In this document: one piece after another, positions 1 through 7,029 of the stretch
How the letters are laid out: each line of letters starts with the position of its first letter
Position numbering within the stretch: position 1 is the first letter of the stretch
Assembly: GCF_008704795.1 (NCBI RefSeq)
Contig: NZ_CP023690.1
Coordinates: 1,860,001 to 1,924,000 of the forward strand
From: Streptomyces spectabilis
GTDB lineage: Bacteria; Actinomycetota; Actinomycetes; Streptomycetales; Streptomycetaceae
DNA: 64,000 nucleotides
Direction of reading: 5' to 3'
Translations under genes and position numbers: made by a program
The notes under the pieces: model-generated
The model's database searches: none
The model's input: only the letters and a program-made list of their open reading frames with translations
Told to the model about the DNA's origin: nothing

Positions 1-226
1 GCACCCGGGTGATGGTCTCGGTGACGATGATCGGGTAGCTGCGTTCGTTGATGCCCCACGCGTTCACGGGTGTTGAGTCGTCGAGAAGTTCCTGCACCTG
101 CGGGTCCGGTTCGGCGAGCACGGGGCGGGGCCACTTGCTTCCGAGGTACTCGTGCGCGCCGAGGTGCTTCAGGTTGCGGTCACACGTTTGGTAGCTGCTG
201 TCGGGCTTCGGTTCTCCGCACTTCAT
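1..226 (-). CDS. Partial phage-type small protein, C-terminus outside the window
   Basis: The frame is open from an ATG at 226 to the left edge (75 codons). The ATG overlaps the stop codon of the upstream gene by one base (TGATG), so translation is probably coupled. The visible protein begins MKCGEPKP and has cysteines at residues 3 and 15, followed by a charged, proline-containing stretch. No family is recognised. It is the next gene of the leftward phage operon. Confidence 0.6.
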   Translation of the reverse strand, partial: MKCGEPKPDSSYQTCDRNLKHLGAHEYLGSKWPRPVLAEPDPQVQELLDDSTPVNAWGINERSYPIIVTETITRV

Positions 227-477
227 CACGCCACCTCGGGCAGGGTTTTGAGGGATTTCATGCGCCGCGTCCAGGCGGCGAGCCGGGCCACTTGCTCGGC
301 GAGGTTGTCGAGCGTTTCGGCGGGGCTGTCGGTGACACTGATCGCGACCGCACCAGCGCCTTCGCCGATGACGAGGCGGGCTGTGGGCGCACCGTCGAAC
401 AGACTGGGGCCGACTTCGATGCGGACAGGCCCGTCATTCAAGGCGACGGTCACACCGCCCACGATCTTCGCGGTCAT
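226..477 (-). CDS. Small phage-type hypothetical protein (83 aa)
   Basis: The 83-residue product starts MTAKIVGGVTVAL. It has alternating hydrophobic and polar strands in its first half (a small beta-rich fold) and a short amphipathic helix near residues 55-75. Its start overlaps the stop of the upstream gene by four bases and its stop overlaps the next start by one, placing it firmly in the leftward operon. No signal peptide or membrane segment is present. Function is unknown; position suggests an early or lysogeny-region accessory protein. Confidence 0.6.
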   Translation of the reverse strand: MTAKIVGGVTVALNDGPVRIEVGPSLFDGAPTARLVIGEGAGAVAISVTDSPAETLDNLAEQVARLAAWTRRMKSLKTLPEVA

Positions 478-959
478 CGCGCCTCCCCGGCAGGTACGCT
501 GTAGCTGTCGTCCCAGTAGTGCCGTTTGTCAGCAGTCCGGTGATCGCCCCGGTGCCGGATCGGGAGACTGCAGTGGGTGCCACGCCTCGACACTGACGGG
601 CATGTCGCCGCCCCCTCCAGCTCTGCGTTCCGGGCCCGCAGGCGGCGGACCTCCGCCAGCAGGGCGGGCATGTGGTCGTGGGCGTCGGCGATGAACAGGG
701 CGATCCCGCCTGCCCAGTCCGGCAGCTCCGCGAGGACCTCGCCCGACTCGTGGTGACGCACCACGTAGCGCCCGAACCGGTCCGGGGTCCCCTCGACGTA
801 CTCGCTGCGCCACTCACCGCCGTACCAGTCCCCCGGATGCGACATCTCGATCTCGTCGAGCTCCTCGACCGTCAGCACCGGGTCGGAGCGGCCGAGCGGC
901 ACCGGCAGCGCACCCCGCTCCCGCACCGCAGCAGCCAGGTCGGTGATCGGATCAGTCAC
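474..959 (-). CDS. Phage-type protein with C-terminal CCHH zinc-finger-like motif (161 aa)
   Basis: A GTG start at 959 overlaps the preceding stop (GTGA). The N-terminal half is acidic and contains the segment DWYGGEW. Residues about 105-125 form a short coiled coil (LLAEVRRLRARNAELEG). The C-terminus carries C-x9-C-x5-H-x3-H (CPSVSRRGTHC then H and H), a small CCHH arrangement often seen in actinophage and Streptomyces accessory proteins that probably binds zinc. The biochemical role is unknown. It lies in the middle of the coupled phage operon. Confidence 0.6.
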   Translation of the reverse strand: MTDPITDLAAAVRERGALPVPLGRSDPVLTVEELDEIEMSHPGDWYGGEWRSEYVEGTPDRFGRYVVRHHESGEVLAELPDWAGGIALFIADAHDHMPALLAEVRRLRARNAELEGAATCPSVSRRGTHCSLPIRHRGDHRTADKRHYWDDSYSVPAGEAR

Positions 960-1207
960 GACGCCTCCTTGGGACGGTGGTTGGTGGCGGCGAGGGCGGC
1001 AACATGCTCAGCCCAGCCGGGATAGTCGGCCGCTGTCGAGCAGGCCTCGGGGTGCTCGACCGCGAGCCGCTCCCACGTGTGGTCCAGCGGATCGGCGAGA
1101 TGCCGCATCTCCGCCCCACGCCCCGACAGCCGAACCGCCTCGGCTCCCAGCGCAGGCAGTGCACGATCCAGACGCTCGATCTGGGGCGGGGTATCGATCG
1201 CCATCAC
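956..1207 (-). CDS. Small phage-type hypothetical protein (83 aa)
   Basis: The 83-residue product starts MMAIDTPPQIERLD and is predicted mostly helical and soluble. A tryptophan-rich C-terminal half (DHTWERLA, YPGWAEH) may be a small binding surface. Four-base overlaps on both sides place it in the same translational chain as its neighbours. No family is recognised. Confidence 0.55.
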   Translation of the reverse strand: MMAIDTPPQIERLDRALPALGAEAVRLSGRGAEMRHLADPLDHTWERLAVEHPEACSTAADYPGWAEHVAALAATNHRPKEAS

Positions 1208-1983
1208 CGGCCACCCGCCTCGTCAGACTTGGCGTCACCGAGGGCCGCTCGCCGCACTGGCTTGACCCATTCAGCAACCGGGACCGGGTTCTCCCACCGA
1301 ACAGCGTTCCGCTGCTCGCGATCACACAGGTCAAGGACCCTGGAGAGCCGACGATTCAACCCGTCTCGCTCGCTGCGCAGCTGGTCGATCTGCTTGGCCT
1401 GCTCGGTGATCTGCTGGTAGTAGCGGTCCGCGGCGGCAGCCTTACCGCGCAGGAGCTCCAGATCGGCGTCACGCTCACCCAGCAGCCCCGCAAGGCGGAC
1501 AGACGTCTCCTGCGCTGCGTCACGCTCGACACCGACCGCAGCCAACTCACCGCGCAGATCGTCAATCACTGCACTGCGTTGCCGCGCCTGACGGGACAGC
1601 TCCTGCCGCAGACGGGCAACGAGCCCCCGCGTGCGGCCCAACTCCCAGCTGGCCGCCTCAAACTGCTCGTGATAGCTGTTGGCCTTACGCCAGCCGATGC
1701 CCGACCACTTCCGCTGCCAAGCGACCTCGACGAGCAGGTCATAGACCGCTTCCGGGGCTTCCGCGATGAACGCGGCATCCGCGCGGTCCTGCGCGCCGCC
1801 ACCGAAGACCGCCAGCGGGCTTCCGGACTCGTCGGTGACCACCCCACCGCGGACGTTCGCCTTCCACGGCCCCGGCGTCACGGCATCGACGAGGCCGCGT
1901 ACCGCCTTAATACGTTCGTCGCTCAGGGGCCTGTACGGGTCGGCTTCGCGTTCCGGCATCGGGCGCTCACTCATCACCGTCAC
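1204..1983 (-). CDS. Coiled-coil phage protein with Ea22-like N-terminal segment (259 aa)
   Basis: Residues about 20-75 (VTPGPWKANVRG, then a segment ending FIAEAPEAVYDLLVEV) resemble the TPGPW...FIA...LL pattern of phage Ea22/ead-like proteins of unknown function. Residues about 110-230 are a long coiled coil rich in R, E, Q and L, so the protein probably oligomerises. A second ATG (MSERP) at 1974 is an alternative start. Overlaps of four and seventeen bases with its neighbours support operon membership. The Ea22 assignment is by pattern only. Confidence 0.6.
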   Translation of the reverse strand: MTVMSERPMPEREADPYRPLSDERIKAVRGLVDAVTPGPWKANVRGGVVTDESGSPLAVFGGGAQDRADAAFIAEAPEAVYDLLVEVAWQRKWSGIGWRKANSYHEQFEAASWELGRTRGLVARLRQELSRQARQRSAVIDDLRGELAAVGVERDAAQETSVRLAGLLGERDADLELLRGKAAAADRYYQQITEQAKQIDQLRSERDGLNRRLSRVLDLCDREQRNAVRWENPVPVAEWVKPVRRAALGDAKSDEAGGR

Positions 1984-2212
1984 CGCCCTCGAAGTCGCGC
2001 AGGCTGATGACGTCGTCGGGCCGGATGCGGTCCGGGACCGCCGCCAGCTCCCCGTACTCCGTCAGCACCCGCGACACCCCGTCGAGGACCGCGTCCGCGG
2101 GGACGCCCCTGTAGAGGTCGAGGACCACGGCCCCCAGCTCATCCACCAGAGCCGCCCGCTCGGCCGACTCCAGCCGGGCCCGCCAGCCGATCGCATCCCG
2201 CACCGCGCTCAT
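1967..2212 (-). CDS. Small phage-type hypothetical protein (81 aa)
   Basis: The 81-residue product starts MSAVRDAIGWRAR. It is acidic and largely helical, with the hydrophobic run ALVDELGAVVLDLYRGV in the middle. It overlaps the downstream coiled-coil gene by 17 bases and the upstream gene by four, so it is probably translated by coupling. There are no membrane segments or cysteines. Function is unknown. Confidence 0.55.
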   Translation of the reverse strand: MSAVRDAIGWRARLESAERAALVDELGAVVLDLYRGVPADAVLDGVSRVLTEYGELAAVPDRIRPDDVISLRDFEGGDGDE

Positions 2213-2655
2213 GCCGCACCGCCTTCCGGCCGGCGCTCCAGCAGCTCGACACGTCCCTGCAGACGCTCCACTTCTCCCAGCACCCGGCGCAGCGCGTACC
2301 GGTCCACGCTCACCGACCGGCCCTCCGCCTCGACGCTCAGGTCCAGCAGCAGACCGCGCACATCCTGCGGTCGCAGTAGTGACTCCTCACGCGCCTTCTC
2401 GTGCCGCGCCAGCTCCTCCTGCTCCGCCATCACAACGGACCAGTACGCGTAGAACAGAGCGTCCAGCGCGGCGTCACGCTCGCCGTCAGACGCCAGACGA
2501 GCCCAAGCGGCACGGCCGATGTCCTCGATGTCGAAGTCCTCCGGCCGGTCCGCCAAGAGCTCCTGCTCGGCCTCGTCGAACAGCCGCGACCACAACGGCT
2601 TCACGTCGACCTCGGCGACGATCTCCTCGAAGGTCAGATCACTCATCACGGGCAC
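2209..2655 (-). CDS. Phage-type helical acidic protein (148 aa)
   Basis: The product starts MPVMSDLTFEEIVAEV; the second methionine (MSDL) is an equally good start. It is very acidic in its first half and ends with a coiled-coil segment (RRVLGEVERLQGRVELLERR) that could pair with the neighbouring coiled-coil protein. It overlaps its neighbours by four and seventeen bases. No catalytic motif is visible and no family is recognised. Confidence 0.55.
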   Translation of the reverse strand: MPVMSDLTFEEIVAEVDVKPLWSRLFDEAEQELLADRPEDFDIEDIGRAAWARLASDGERDAALDALFYAYWSVVMAEQEELARHEKAREESLLRPQDVRGLLLDLSVEAEGRSVSVDRYALRRVLGEVERLQGRVELLERRPEGGAA

Positions 2656-3001
2656 CGCCCTCGGCCGAGCAGGTGCAGCGGCTGGTCATGCCCGACGCGT
2701 AGGCGCACAGTGCGTCGTGCCCGTCGCGCGGCGGAAAGGGCTCCTCGGTGCGGGCCGTGTACAGGGCCTCGCGGTGGACGTCCATCGCGGCATCTCGGGA
2801 CCCCGCAGTCTTGGACGACCGGTTGATTACGTACTCGCCGAGGAAGAACCCGGCGTGCCGCTTGTCGCTGTTCTCGTCGAAGATGACCGTGTCGTAGTAG
2901 CCGCCGCCGATACGGACGGTCGACACGAGAAGGTTCTTGGTGTCCGTGACGACCGGCGTCTGCCGCACGATCTCCGGAAGCCGATTCGGGGATGAGACCA
3001 T
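2639..3001 (-). CDS. First gene of the leftward phage operon, hypothetical protein (120 aa)
   Basis: The product starts MVSSPNRLPEIVRQTP. The central part (DTVIFDENSDKRHAGFFLG) looks beta-rich, and the C-terminus carries three cysteines (LCAYASGM, CTC). It is the most upstream gene of the chain from 3001 to the left edge; an SD-like GAGAAGAGAGG lies just upstream (3008-3024 complement). The 117-base gap to the HTH gene at 3119 may carry a promoter or simple read-through. Function is unknown. Confidence 0.55.
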   Translation of the reverse strand: MVSSPNRLPEIVRQTPVVTDTKNLLVSTVRIGGGYYDTVIFDENSDKRHAGFFLGEYVINRSSKTAGSRDAAMDVHREALYTARTEEPFPPRDGHDALCAYASGMTSRCTCSAEGGARDE

Positions 3002-3118
3002 GATGTTGGTCCACCTCTCTTCTCTACGGATGGTGTGGGTGGATCTCGCGGCTCACGGGCCGCGGTGGCCCCGGCTGCCGGCGACTCGCCAGAAACCGGC
3101 GGTTGGGGCCGCAACCGC

Positions 3119-3454
3119 CTAGGCGGCGGACTTGGCGGGCTTGCGCTTCGCCTGGCTCTTGCGAAGGCGGGCGATCTTGGCTGGCTCAGCCGGTACGCGG
3201 CAGAGCTGGCGGATCTCCGCACGGTCTTCCGGGCTGAGCCACTTCGCACGGCCCATACGGGTGTGGGGGAAGCCGTGACGGTTCAGTCCGTTGAGGAGCC
3301 ATCGCTTGCCGCATCCGAGGTCTTCAGCGGCCTCGTCGGGCGGCAGGAAGCCGTCGCGGCGCATCATCGTCTCGGTCGTTCCTGGGGCCGACTCTTCGGC
3401 TGCAGCGCCGTCCTGGTCGGCCGGAAGGGAGGGGGCGGCTTCGGGGCTGGTCAT
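3119..3454 (-). CDS. Helix-turn-helix excisionase-like protein (111 aa)
   Basis: Residues about 33-80 (FLPPDEAAEDLGCGKRWLL, then HGFPHTRMGRAKWLSPED) match the winged-helix fold of phage excisionase/MerR-like domains: a short recognition helix followed by a basic wing. The C-terminus is very basic (KSQAKRKPAKSAA), fitting DNA binding. It follows the XRE gene at 3456 with one base between them. In tyrosine-integrase elements such a protein usually acts as recombination directionality factor or repressor partner. That role is inferred from context. Confidence 0.65.
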   Translation of the reverse strand: MTSPEAAPSLPADQDGAAAEESAPGTTETMMRRDGFLPPDEAAEDLGCGKRWLLNGLNRHGFPHTRMGRAKWLSPEDRAEIRQLCRVPAEPAKIARLRKSQAKRKPAKSAA

Positions 3455-3455
3455 G

Positions 3456-3701
3456 TCACCTCGTTTCTTGGAGCTCCGTCGTTGGGGCCAGGAGCTCTTC
3501 GTCAGTGGAGTTGAGGACTGTGCGGAGCCGGACGTAGCGCTCAGGTCCCATGCGCGAGCGGGTGCCGGTTTCGAGTCGCTGGAGGTAGCTGCGGTCGATG
3601 CGGGCGGCTTGCGCTGTCTCCTTGATGCCGAGGCCTTGGCGCATGCGTCGCTTGCGCAGTGCGGCCCCGTTCACCTCGAAGGTGGGTGGTGGTGCTTCCA
3701 T
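3456..3701 (-). CDS. XRE-family DNA-binding protein (81 aa)
   Basis: Residues about 11-65 (NGAALRKRRMRQGLGIKETA, then RIDRSYLQRLETGTRS) form a canonical five-helix XRE/Cro domain, which is essentially the whole protein. It is divergent from the repressor gene at 3863, with 161 bases between them, and forms a two-gene unit with the excisionase-like gene. Cro-like function is inferred. Four 10-bp direct repeats start at its own start codon (3701-3740), suggesting autoregulation. Confidence 0.75.
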   Translation of the reverse strand: MEAPPPTFEVNGAALRKRRMRQGLGIKETAQAARIDRSYLQRLETGTRSRMGPERYVRLRTVLNSTDEELLAPTTELQETR

Positions 3702-3740
3702 GACGAGAAGCTACGAGGTTCTGCGAGTTTCTACAAGTCT
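3701..3740. promoter_or_regulatory. 10-bp-period direct repeats upstream of the phage XRE gene
   Basis: Four consecutive 10-base units (TGACGAGAAG, CTACGAGGTT, CTGCGAGTTT, CTACAAGTCT) share the core NNRCRAG. Spacing of one helical turn places all copies on the same DNA face, as expected for cooperative binding. Two very similar units occur at 7799-7818, upstream of a chromosomal operon next to another XRE gene. Confidence 0.5.
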
Positions 3741-3785
3741 TACCTATTAGTAACTTGCATGAGTTGACGCTTTCAGGCAGGTGCG

Positions 3786-3862
3786 TGCAGCACCTAGTTA
3801 CGAGATCGTCAAAGTTCAGGCCAAAACTGAGGTGTTCCTAGCTGTTCCTGATAGGTGCTGCA
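3786..3862. promoter_or_regulatory. Inverted operator half-sites between the divergent phage regulators
   Basis: TGCAGCACCT (3786-3795) and its exact reverse complement AGGTGCTGCA (3853-3862) flank the upstream region of the repressor gene. AGGTGC at 3779-3784 also pairs with GCACCT at 3790-3795. The second copy ends one base before the ATG at 3863. This fits binding sites of the XRE repressor encoded just downstream, in the manner of phage immunity operators. Confidence 0.5.
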
Positions 3863-4318
3863 ATGATGTGCAGCATGGCTGTCCCCCACGATGACCTCGC
3901 ACTTCAGCGCCTCGCCCGCCTCGTCAGGCAGCGACGCGTCGAGCTGGGCATGAACAAGATCGACGTAGCCAAAGCGGCAGATATCACCATCAACACGTAC
4001 ATGAAGGTCGAAGATGGACGGCCAGTGCGCGACGTGACCTACGGCAAGATCGAGCCAGTCTTCAAGTGGGCAGCGAGCACATGCCGGGACATCCTCGCCG
4101 GGGCAACGGCACCCACGACCATCGAACCCAGCGCCCCCCAGAGCTCCATCTCCCCTGTCTCCGTCGGCGACCTCGCCGCCGACGTGGAAGACGCCGTCCA
4201 GAACGCGGCGATCTCCGTATCAGACGACCTGACGGCGGCACAGATCCGCGCCCTCAAGCAAGGCGTGATCGACGAGCTCAGGAAGCGCGGAAGAATCCCC
4301 GACATTGAACGCAATTGA
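3863..4318 (+). CDS. XRE-family repressor of the element (151 aa)
   Basis: Residues about 14-60 (ALQRLARLVRQRRVELGMNK, then ADITINTYMKVEDGRPVRD) form an XRE HTH domain, followed by a linker rich in P and S. A helical C-terminal segment (residues 110-150) probably oligomerises. ATGs at 3863, 3866 and 3875 are alternative starts. It is divergent from the small XRE gene and upstream of the integrase, the usual place for a lysogeny repressor. No RecA-type autocleavage domain is present, so induction would differ from lambda CI. Confidence 0.7.
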   Translation: MMCSMAVPHDDLALQRLARLVRQRRVELGMNKIDVAKAADITINTYMKVEDGRPVRDVTYGKIEPVFKWAASTCRDILAGATAPTTIEPSAPQSSISPVSVGDLAADVEDAVQNAAISVSDDLTAAQIRALKQGVIDELRKRGRIPDIERN

Positions 4319-4464
4319 TCGCGTCTGCCGTACAACCATTCGCTTTAACCGTTTCGTTACCCGCCGAGCACCGGGCACTCTGGTCGAACACGGTCACACG
4401 CACGCTTCAACGTGACACCATCAGTGGTCACTTGGGAGGTTCCCTCACCCGAAAGGGGGAGCCC

Positions 4465-4671
4465 GTGCACGAATTGCTCACCATCGACGCCGGACCCGGC
4501 TTCAACGGATTCCACGGGAAGGTGGATGGACAGATCGTGTGTGCAGCGACGCCCCGGGTCGAGCACGACGCCGCAGTACGACGCGCCGTGCGAGACCTGA
4601 TCAGGCGTCAAGGGGGCGACTGCGATGCCTGCCGCAACTGCGTCATAGGCAGACACGAGTCGCAGCCGTAG
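4465..4671 (+). CDS. Small cysteine-containing protein before the integrase (68 aa)
   Basis: A strong SD (AAAGGGGGAG) precedes the GTG at 4465. The product starts VHELLTIDAGPGFNGF and ends with a cluster of three cysteines (CDACRNC) that could bind a metal. A longer frame opens at 4315 but has no SD and overlaps the repressor stop. Small proteins of this type commonly lie just before integrases in Streptomyces elements; the function is unknown. Confidence 0.5.
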   Translation: MHELLTIDAGPGFNGFHGKVDGQIVCAATPRVEHDAAVRRAVRDLIRRQGGDCDACRNCVIGRHESQP

Positions 4672-4729
4672 CGGACGGCCGGCGGCAGGGGTGCCAGCCG
4701 GTCCCCGCACCCAAAACCCAGGGGGCACC

Positions 4730-6121
4730 GTGGCGTACACCGAGTGGCGCGGGAACACCTGCCGGGTCGTCTGGAACACCGGCAAGAAGGACGAACGCGG
4801 CAAGTGGATCTACGACCAGCAGGGCGGCTTCACCGACGAAAGTGAAGCCAAGAAGTATGGGCTCGACCGCGAAGCCGACATCCGCAACGACCGCTACATA
4901 TCCCGTCGCGACGGCTCCGTCCTCATGAAGGTCTACTGCAAGACCTGGCCTGACACCCAGGATGTCGGCCACCTGCGCAAGAGGGCGATCAAGTCGATGA
5001 TCCGCCTCTACATCGAGCCCCGCTGGGGTGATACCGCGGTCGGCGACATCAAGCCCTCGTCATACCGGGCCTGGAAGATGTGGATTGAGGGGCAGTCGCA
5101 CATCGGCGAGGGGTATGGCCGCGAGATACTCGGCACCTTTTCGATGATGATGGACGACGCGGTCGAGGACGGGTTGCGCCAGTCCTCCCCCGTCCAGAAG
5201 AAGCGACGCCGCGGGAAGTACCGGAAGAAGAAGCGTGAGCGAAAACGCAACATGCACATGGAGGACGTGTTTCAGCTCGCCTGCAACGGGCTGATGTTCT
5301 GGGGCTTCCCTGGATTCGTCTACGAGTTCATGATGCCATTTCAGGGTATGCGACCGGCCGAGCTCTATGCGCTGCGCCGCGAGTACTGCCACCCCTACTG
5401 GCCTGCCTCCGACCCGCTCGACGATCCCGAAGAAGAAGACCGCGAGGAGCGGCATGCGGACGACCTCCTGCGCTACGGACCGGACCTGATGCCCGCGCTT
5501 CGCGTGCAGTGGCAGCACCAGCGGGAGGACGGCGTGCTCGGGCTTCATCCGCCAAAGTACGAGAGCCAGCGTGCGCTCGTACTGCCGCCCTTTCTCGCTG
5601 AACTCCTGGTGATGCTGCTTTCCTCACACGACAGCGAGTGGGTGTTCCTCTCAATCAATAACGGCCTGCTGGCCAACGCGAACTTCACGTACCACTACTG
5701 GCGGCCGATCGCAGACGGGCGCCCCGCGAGCGAGGAGTTCCCGCGCATACGCCTTGGGCAGGAGCAGCTCGTCGTCTCGCGACGGCCTCTGCCGGAGATC
5801 CCGGCCGTGCCGAACTGGGCGGGCAAGCGACAGTATCTGAAGCGGCACGGGCAGAAGGAGTGGCTCGACGAGGACGGCCACAGCCGGATCGCGAGCGAGT
5901 CGCGGATGGGGCACGAGGTCGCCGGCGTCGAGGGCCTGTACGCCAACGTGACTCCGGAAATGGAGCGGCGCATCATGGAGACGCTGCAGATGCGGTGGTA
6001 CCGGTTCGTGGTGACGCTCCCGGAGAGCTGGAAACCGCCTCCGTCTCCCACTCCTCTCCCAGTGGATCTTTCGGAGTGGATGAAGTTGCAGGTCAAGGAG
6101 GCTAAGGCTGCGTTGGGATGA
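4730..6121 (+). CDS. int: Site-specific tyrosine recombinase (integrase, 463 aa)
   Basis: The length fits actinobacterial phage/ICE integrases. The N-terminal part (to about residue 65) is an arm-binding-like domain, residues 75-150 fit a SAM-like core-binding domain, and the rest is catalytic. Visible catalytic landmarks are Arg in GMRPAELYALRREY (about residue 207), the second box YLKRHGQKEW (about 369) and RMGHEVAGVEGLY with the likely nucleophile Tyr near 404. The usual HxxR histidine appears as tyrosine, as in divergent actinobacterial members. GTG at 4730 has a GGGGG SD; GTG at 4691 is an alternative. The stop overlaps the uppP remnant start, so the gene abuts the attachment site. Confidence 0.85.
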   Translation: MAYTEWRGNTCRVVWNTGKKDERGKWIYDQQGGFTDESEAKKYGLDREADIRNDRYISRRDGSVLMKVYCKTWPDTQDVGHLRKRAIKSMIRLYIEPRWGDTAVGDIKPSSYRAWKMWIEGQSHIGEGYGREILGTFSMMMDDAVEDGLRQSSPVQKKRRRGKYRKKKRERKRNMHMEDVFQLACNGLMFWGFPGFVYEFMMPFQGMRPAELYALRREYCHPYWPASDPLDDPEEEDREERHADDLLRYGPDLMPALRVQWQHQREDGVLGLHPPKYESQRALVLPPFLAELLVMLLSSHDSEWVFLSINNGLLANANFTYHYWRPIADGRPASEEFPRIRLGQEQLVVSRRPLPEIPAVPNWAGKRQYLKRHGQKEWLDEDGHSRIASESRMGHEVAGVEGLYANVTPEMERRIMETLQMRWYRFVVTLPESWKPPPSPTPLPVDLSEWMKLQVKEAKAALG

Positions 6122-6135
6122 TCTGGTTCATGAAG
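6112..6135. other. Probable right attachment-site junction
   Basis: Integrase coding sequence ends at 6121, and from about 6121 the frame encodes the conserved C-terminus of UppP. The crossover core must lie at or just inside this boundary, within the uppP sequence starting ATCTGGTTCATG. The matching left junction is outside the window, so the core length cannot be defined here. Confidence 0.55.
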
Positions 6136-6255
6136 TTCATCACGACCAAGAGCTTCATGCCCTTCGTCTACTACCGGATCGCGCTGGGCATCGTGCTGTT
6201 CATCCTGGTGGGAGCGGGTGAACTGAGCCCGCACGCGGGAGAGTCGGGGGACTAG
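6118..6255 (+). pseudogene. uppP: 3' fragment of undecaprenyl-diphosphatase gene (uppP) displaced by the element
   Basis: The frame reads WFMKFITTKSFMPFVYYRIA, then LGIVLFILVGAG, and ends at TAG 6255. This matches the last transmembrane segment of UppP/BacA, the membrane enzyme that dephosphorylates undecaprenyl pyrophosphate for cell-wall lipid recycling. Only about 45 of about 275 codons are here; the 5' part should lie left of the element. An ATG at 6118-6120 overlaps the integrase stop (ATGA), so the fragment could be translated as a 45-residue peptide, though it lacks the catalytic regions. Confidence 0.8.
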
Positions 6256-6289
6256 ACCGGGCCTCGGGCGCCCCCCCTGAACATCACGA

Positions 6290-6312
6290 AGGCCCCCGCG
6301 GGGGGGCCTTTC
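6290..6312 (+). terminator. Intrinsic terminator after the uppP fragment
   Basis: AAGGCCCCC and GGGGGGCCTTT form a GC-rich hairpin with a very short loop, followed by TT. It lies 35 bases after the uppP stop and is likely the original uppP terminator. Confidence 0.65.
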
Positions 6313-6357
6313 GCACGCTGTTCAGCCCTGACAAGAGGCCCCGCCGCTGATGCCTGA

Positions 6358-6570
6358 GCGGCCGGCGCCACTCCGGCTCGGCCACATGCCCGCCACCGGG
6401 CCATCGGGGACCGCATCCGCACCGCACGCCTCAGCGCCCGGCTCTCCCAGGCCGCCGTCGACGAGCGGATCGCACGGAGTCACAAACGCTCTCCACCGCT
6501 ACGAGACCGCTCGGAGCGTGCCCGCACTCGTTGACCGGTTCCTCATCGCCGATGCACGGATCCGCGTGCC
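6358..6570 (+). pseudogene. Frameshifted XRE-family regulator remnant
   Basis: One frame from about 6391 reads RHRAIGDRIRTARLSARLSQ, then AAVDERI; the next frame continues GVTNALHRYETARSVPALVD, then RFLIADA. Together they make a typical XRE HTH domain, with the frame change near 6470. A TGA at 6355 removes any start codon, and the C-terminal part is missing. The remnant is partly antisense to the 83-residue gene at 6431-6682. It is probably a relic of a regulator once paired with the neighbouring genes. Confidence 0.55.
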
Positions 6571-6682
6571 AGATCACCGCTGCGCCGCCGCCCGACGCCG
6601 AGTCCTTCACCACCGTCTCGGCCCTCTCGCCCGGCCGGATCGGCTCATCGCACCGCCAGCACAGCTGCGCACCCCGGCTCAT
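6431..6682 (-). CDS. Small cysteine-containing protein (83 aa), last gene of a four-gene operon
   Basis: Residues 1-45 (MSRGAQLCWRCDEPIRPGE, then DSASGGGAAVIWHADPC) match a small Streptomyces family in which CWRC plus a later Cys/His probably bind zinc. The arginine-rich C-terminal third lies over an XRE relic on the other strand and may be an extension acquired when the original stop was lost. The ATG overlaps the upstream stop (ATGA), supporting translation. Function is unknown. Confidence 0.5.
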   Translation of the reverse strand: MSRGAQLCWRCDEPIRPGERAETVVKDSASGGGAAVIWHADPCIGDEEPVNECGHAPSGLVAVESVCDSVRSARRRRPGRAGR

Positions 6683-7029
6683 GAGCCCTCGCTCTGAGTC
6701 GGGTACACCGCCAGTTCCCGCAAACGCCGCCCCAGCTCAGCCACCCGCAACCCGGCACCGAGCGGTGTCTCGCACGGATCCGGCTCCTCGCCCACCATGA
6801 GCAGCGCGTCCCGCGTCGCGTCCACCACCCGCAGATGCGCGTACCAGGCCCGGCTCCGTACCGGCGCGCGGGCCATGGCCCGCTCCGCGCTGGGCAGGCG
6901 GAGGCGGATCTCGGCGAGGAGGCGCCGGTGCACCTCGGCTGTCTCCGCGGGCGGGGGCAGTGTGCCGCAGGCGGAGAAGGCCGCTTCCAACAGTCCGTCG
7001 AGGGCGGACTGGTCCGCCGTGAGTGTCAT
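6679..7029 (-). CDS. DUF6415-like Streptomyces protein (116 aa)
   Basis: The product starts MTLTADQSALDGLLEAAF and is all-helical, with PPPAETAEVHRRLLAEIRLR and the later segment VGEEPDPCETPLGAGLRVAE. This pattern is typical of the small Streptomyces DUF6415 family, which usually sits near XRE regulators. It overlaps its neighbours by four bases on each side. There is no signal or membrane segment and no catalytic motif. Confidence 0.55.
   Translation of the reverse strand: MTLTADQSALDGLLEAAFSACGTLPPPAETAEVHRRLLAEIRLRLPSAERAMARAPVRSRAWYAHLRVVDATRDALLMVGEEPDPCETPLGAGLRVAELGRRLRELAVYPTQSEGS

Larger units (their letters stand above)
1..6120. mobile_element. Right end of an integrated temperate phage or integrative element
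   Basis: A leftward run of small, tightly overlapping genes leads into a lysogeny-type module (excisionase-like HTH, XRE, divergent XRE repressor) and a tyrosine integrase at the right edge. Directly after the integrase stop lies a 3' fragment of the host uppP gene, which marks the right attachment junction near 6112-6135. The left end is outside the window. No capsid, terminase or plasmid-transfer gene is visible here, so phage versus integrative conjugative element cannot be settled. The small early genes and divergent repressors favour a prophage. Confidence 0.8.

Noticed and set aside
6350..6697. The 115-residue plus-strand frame starting MPERPAPL
   Set aside because: Only a central part carries the C-terminal half of an XRE fold; the start is chance and the true gene is broken.
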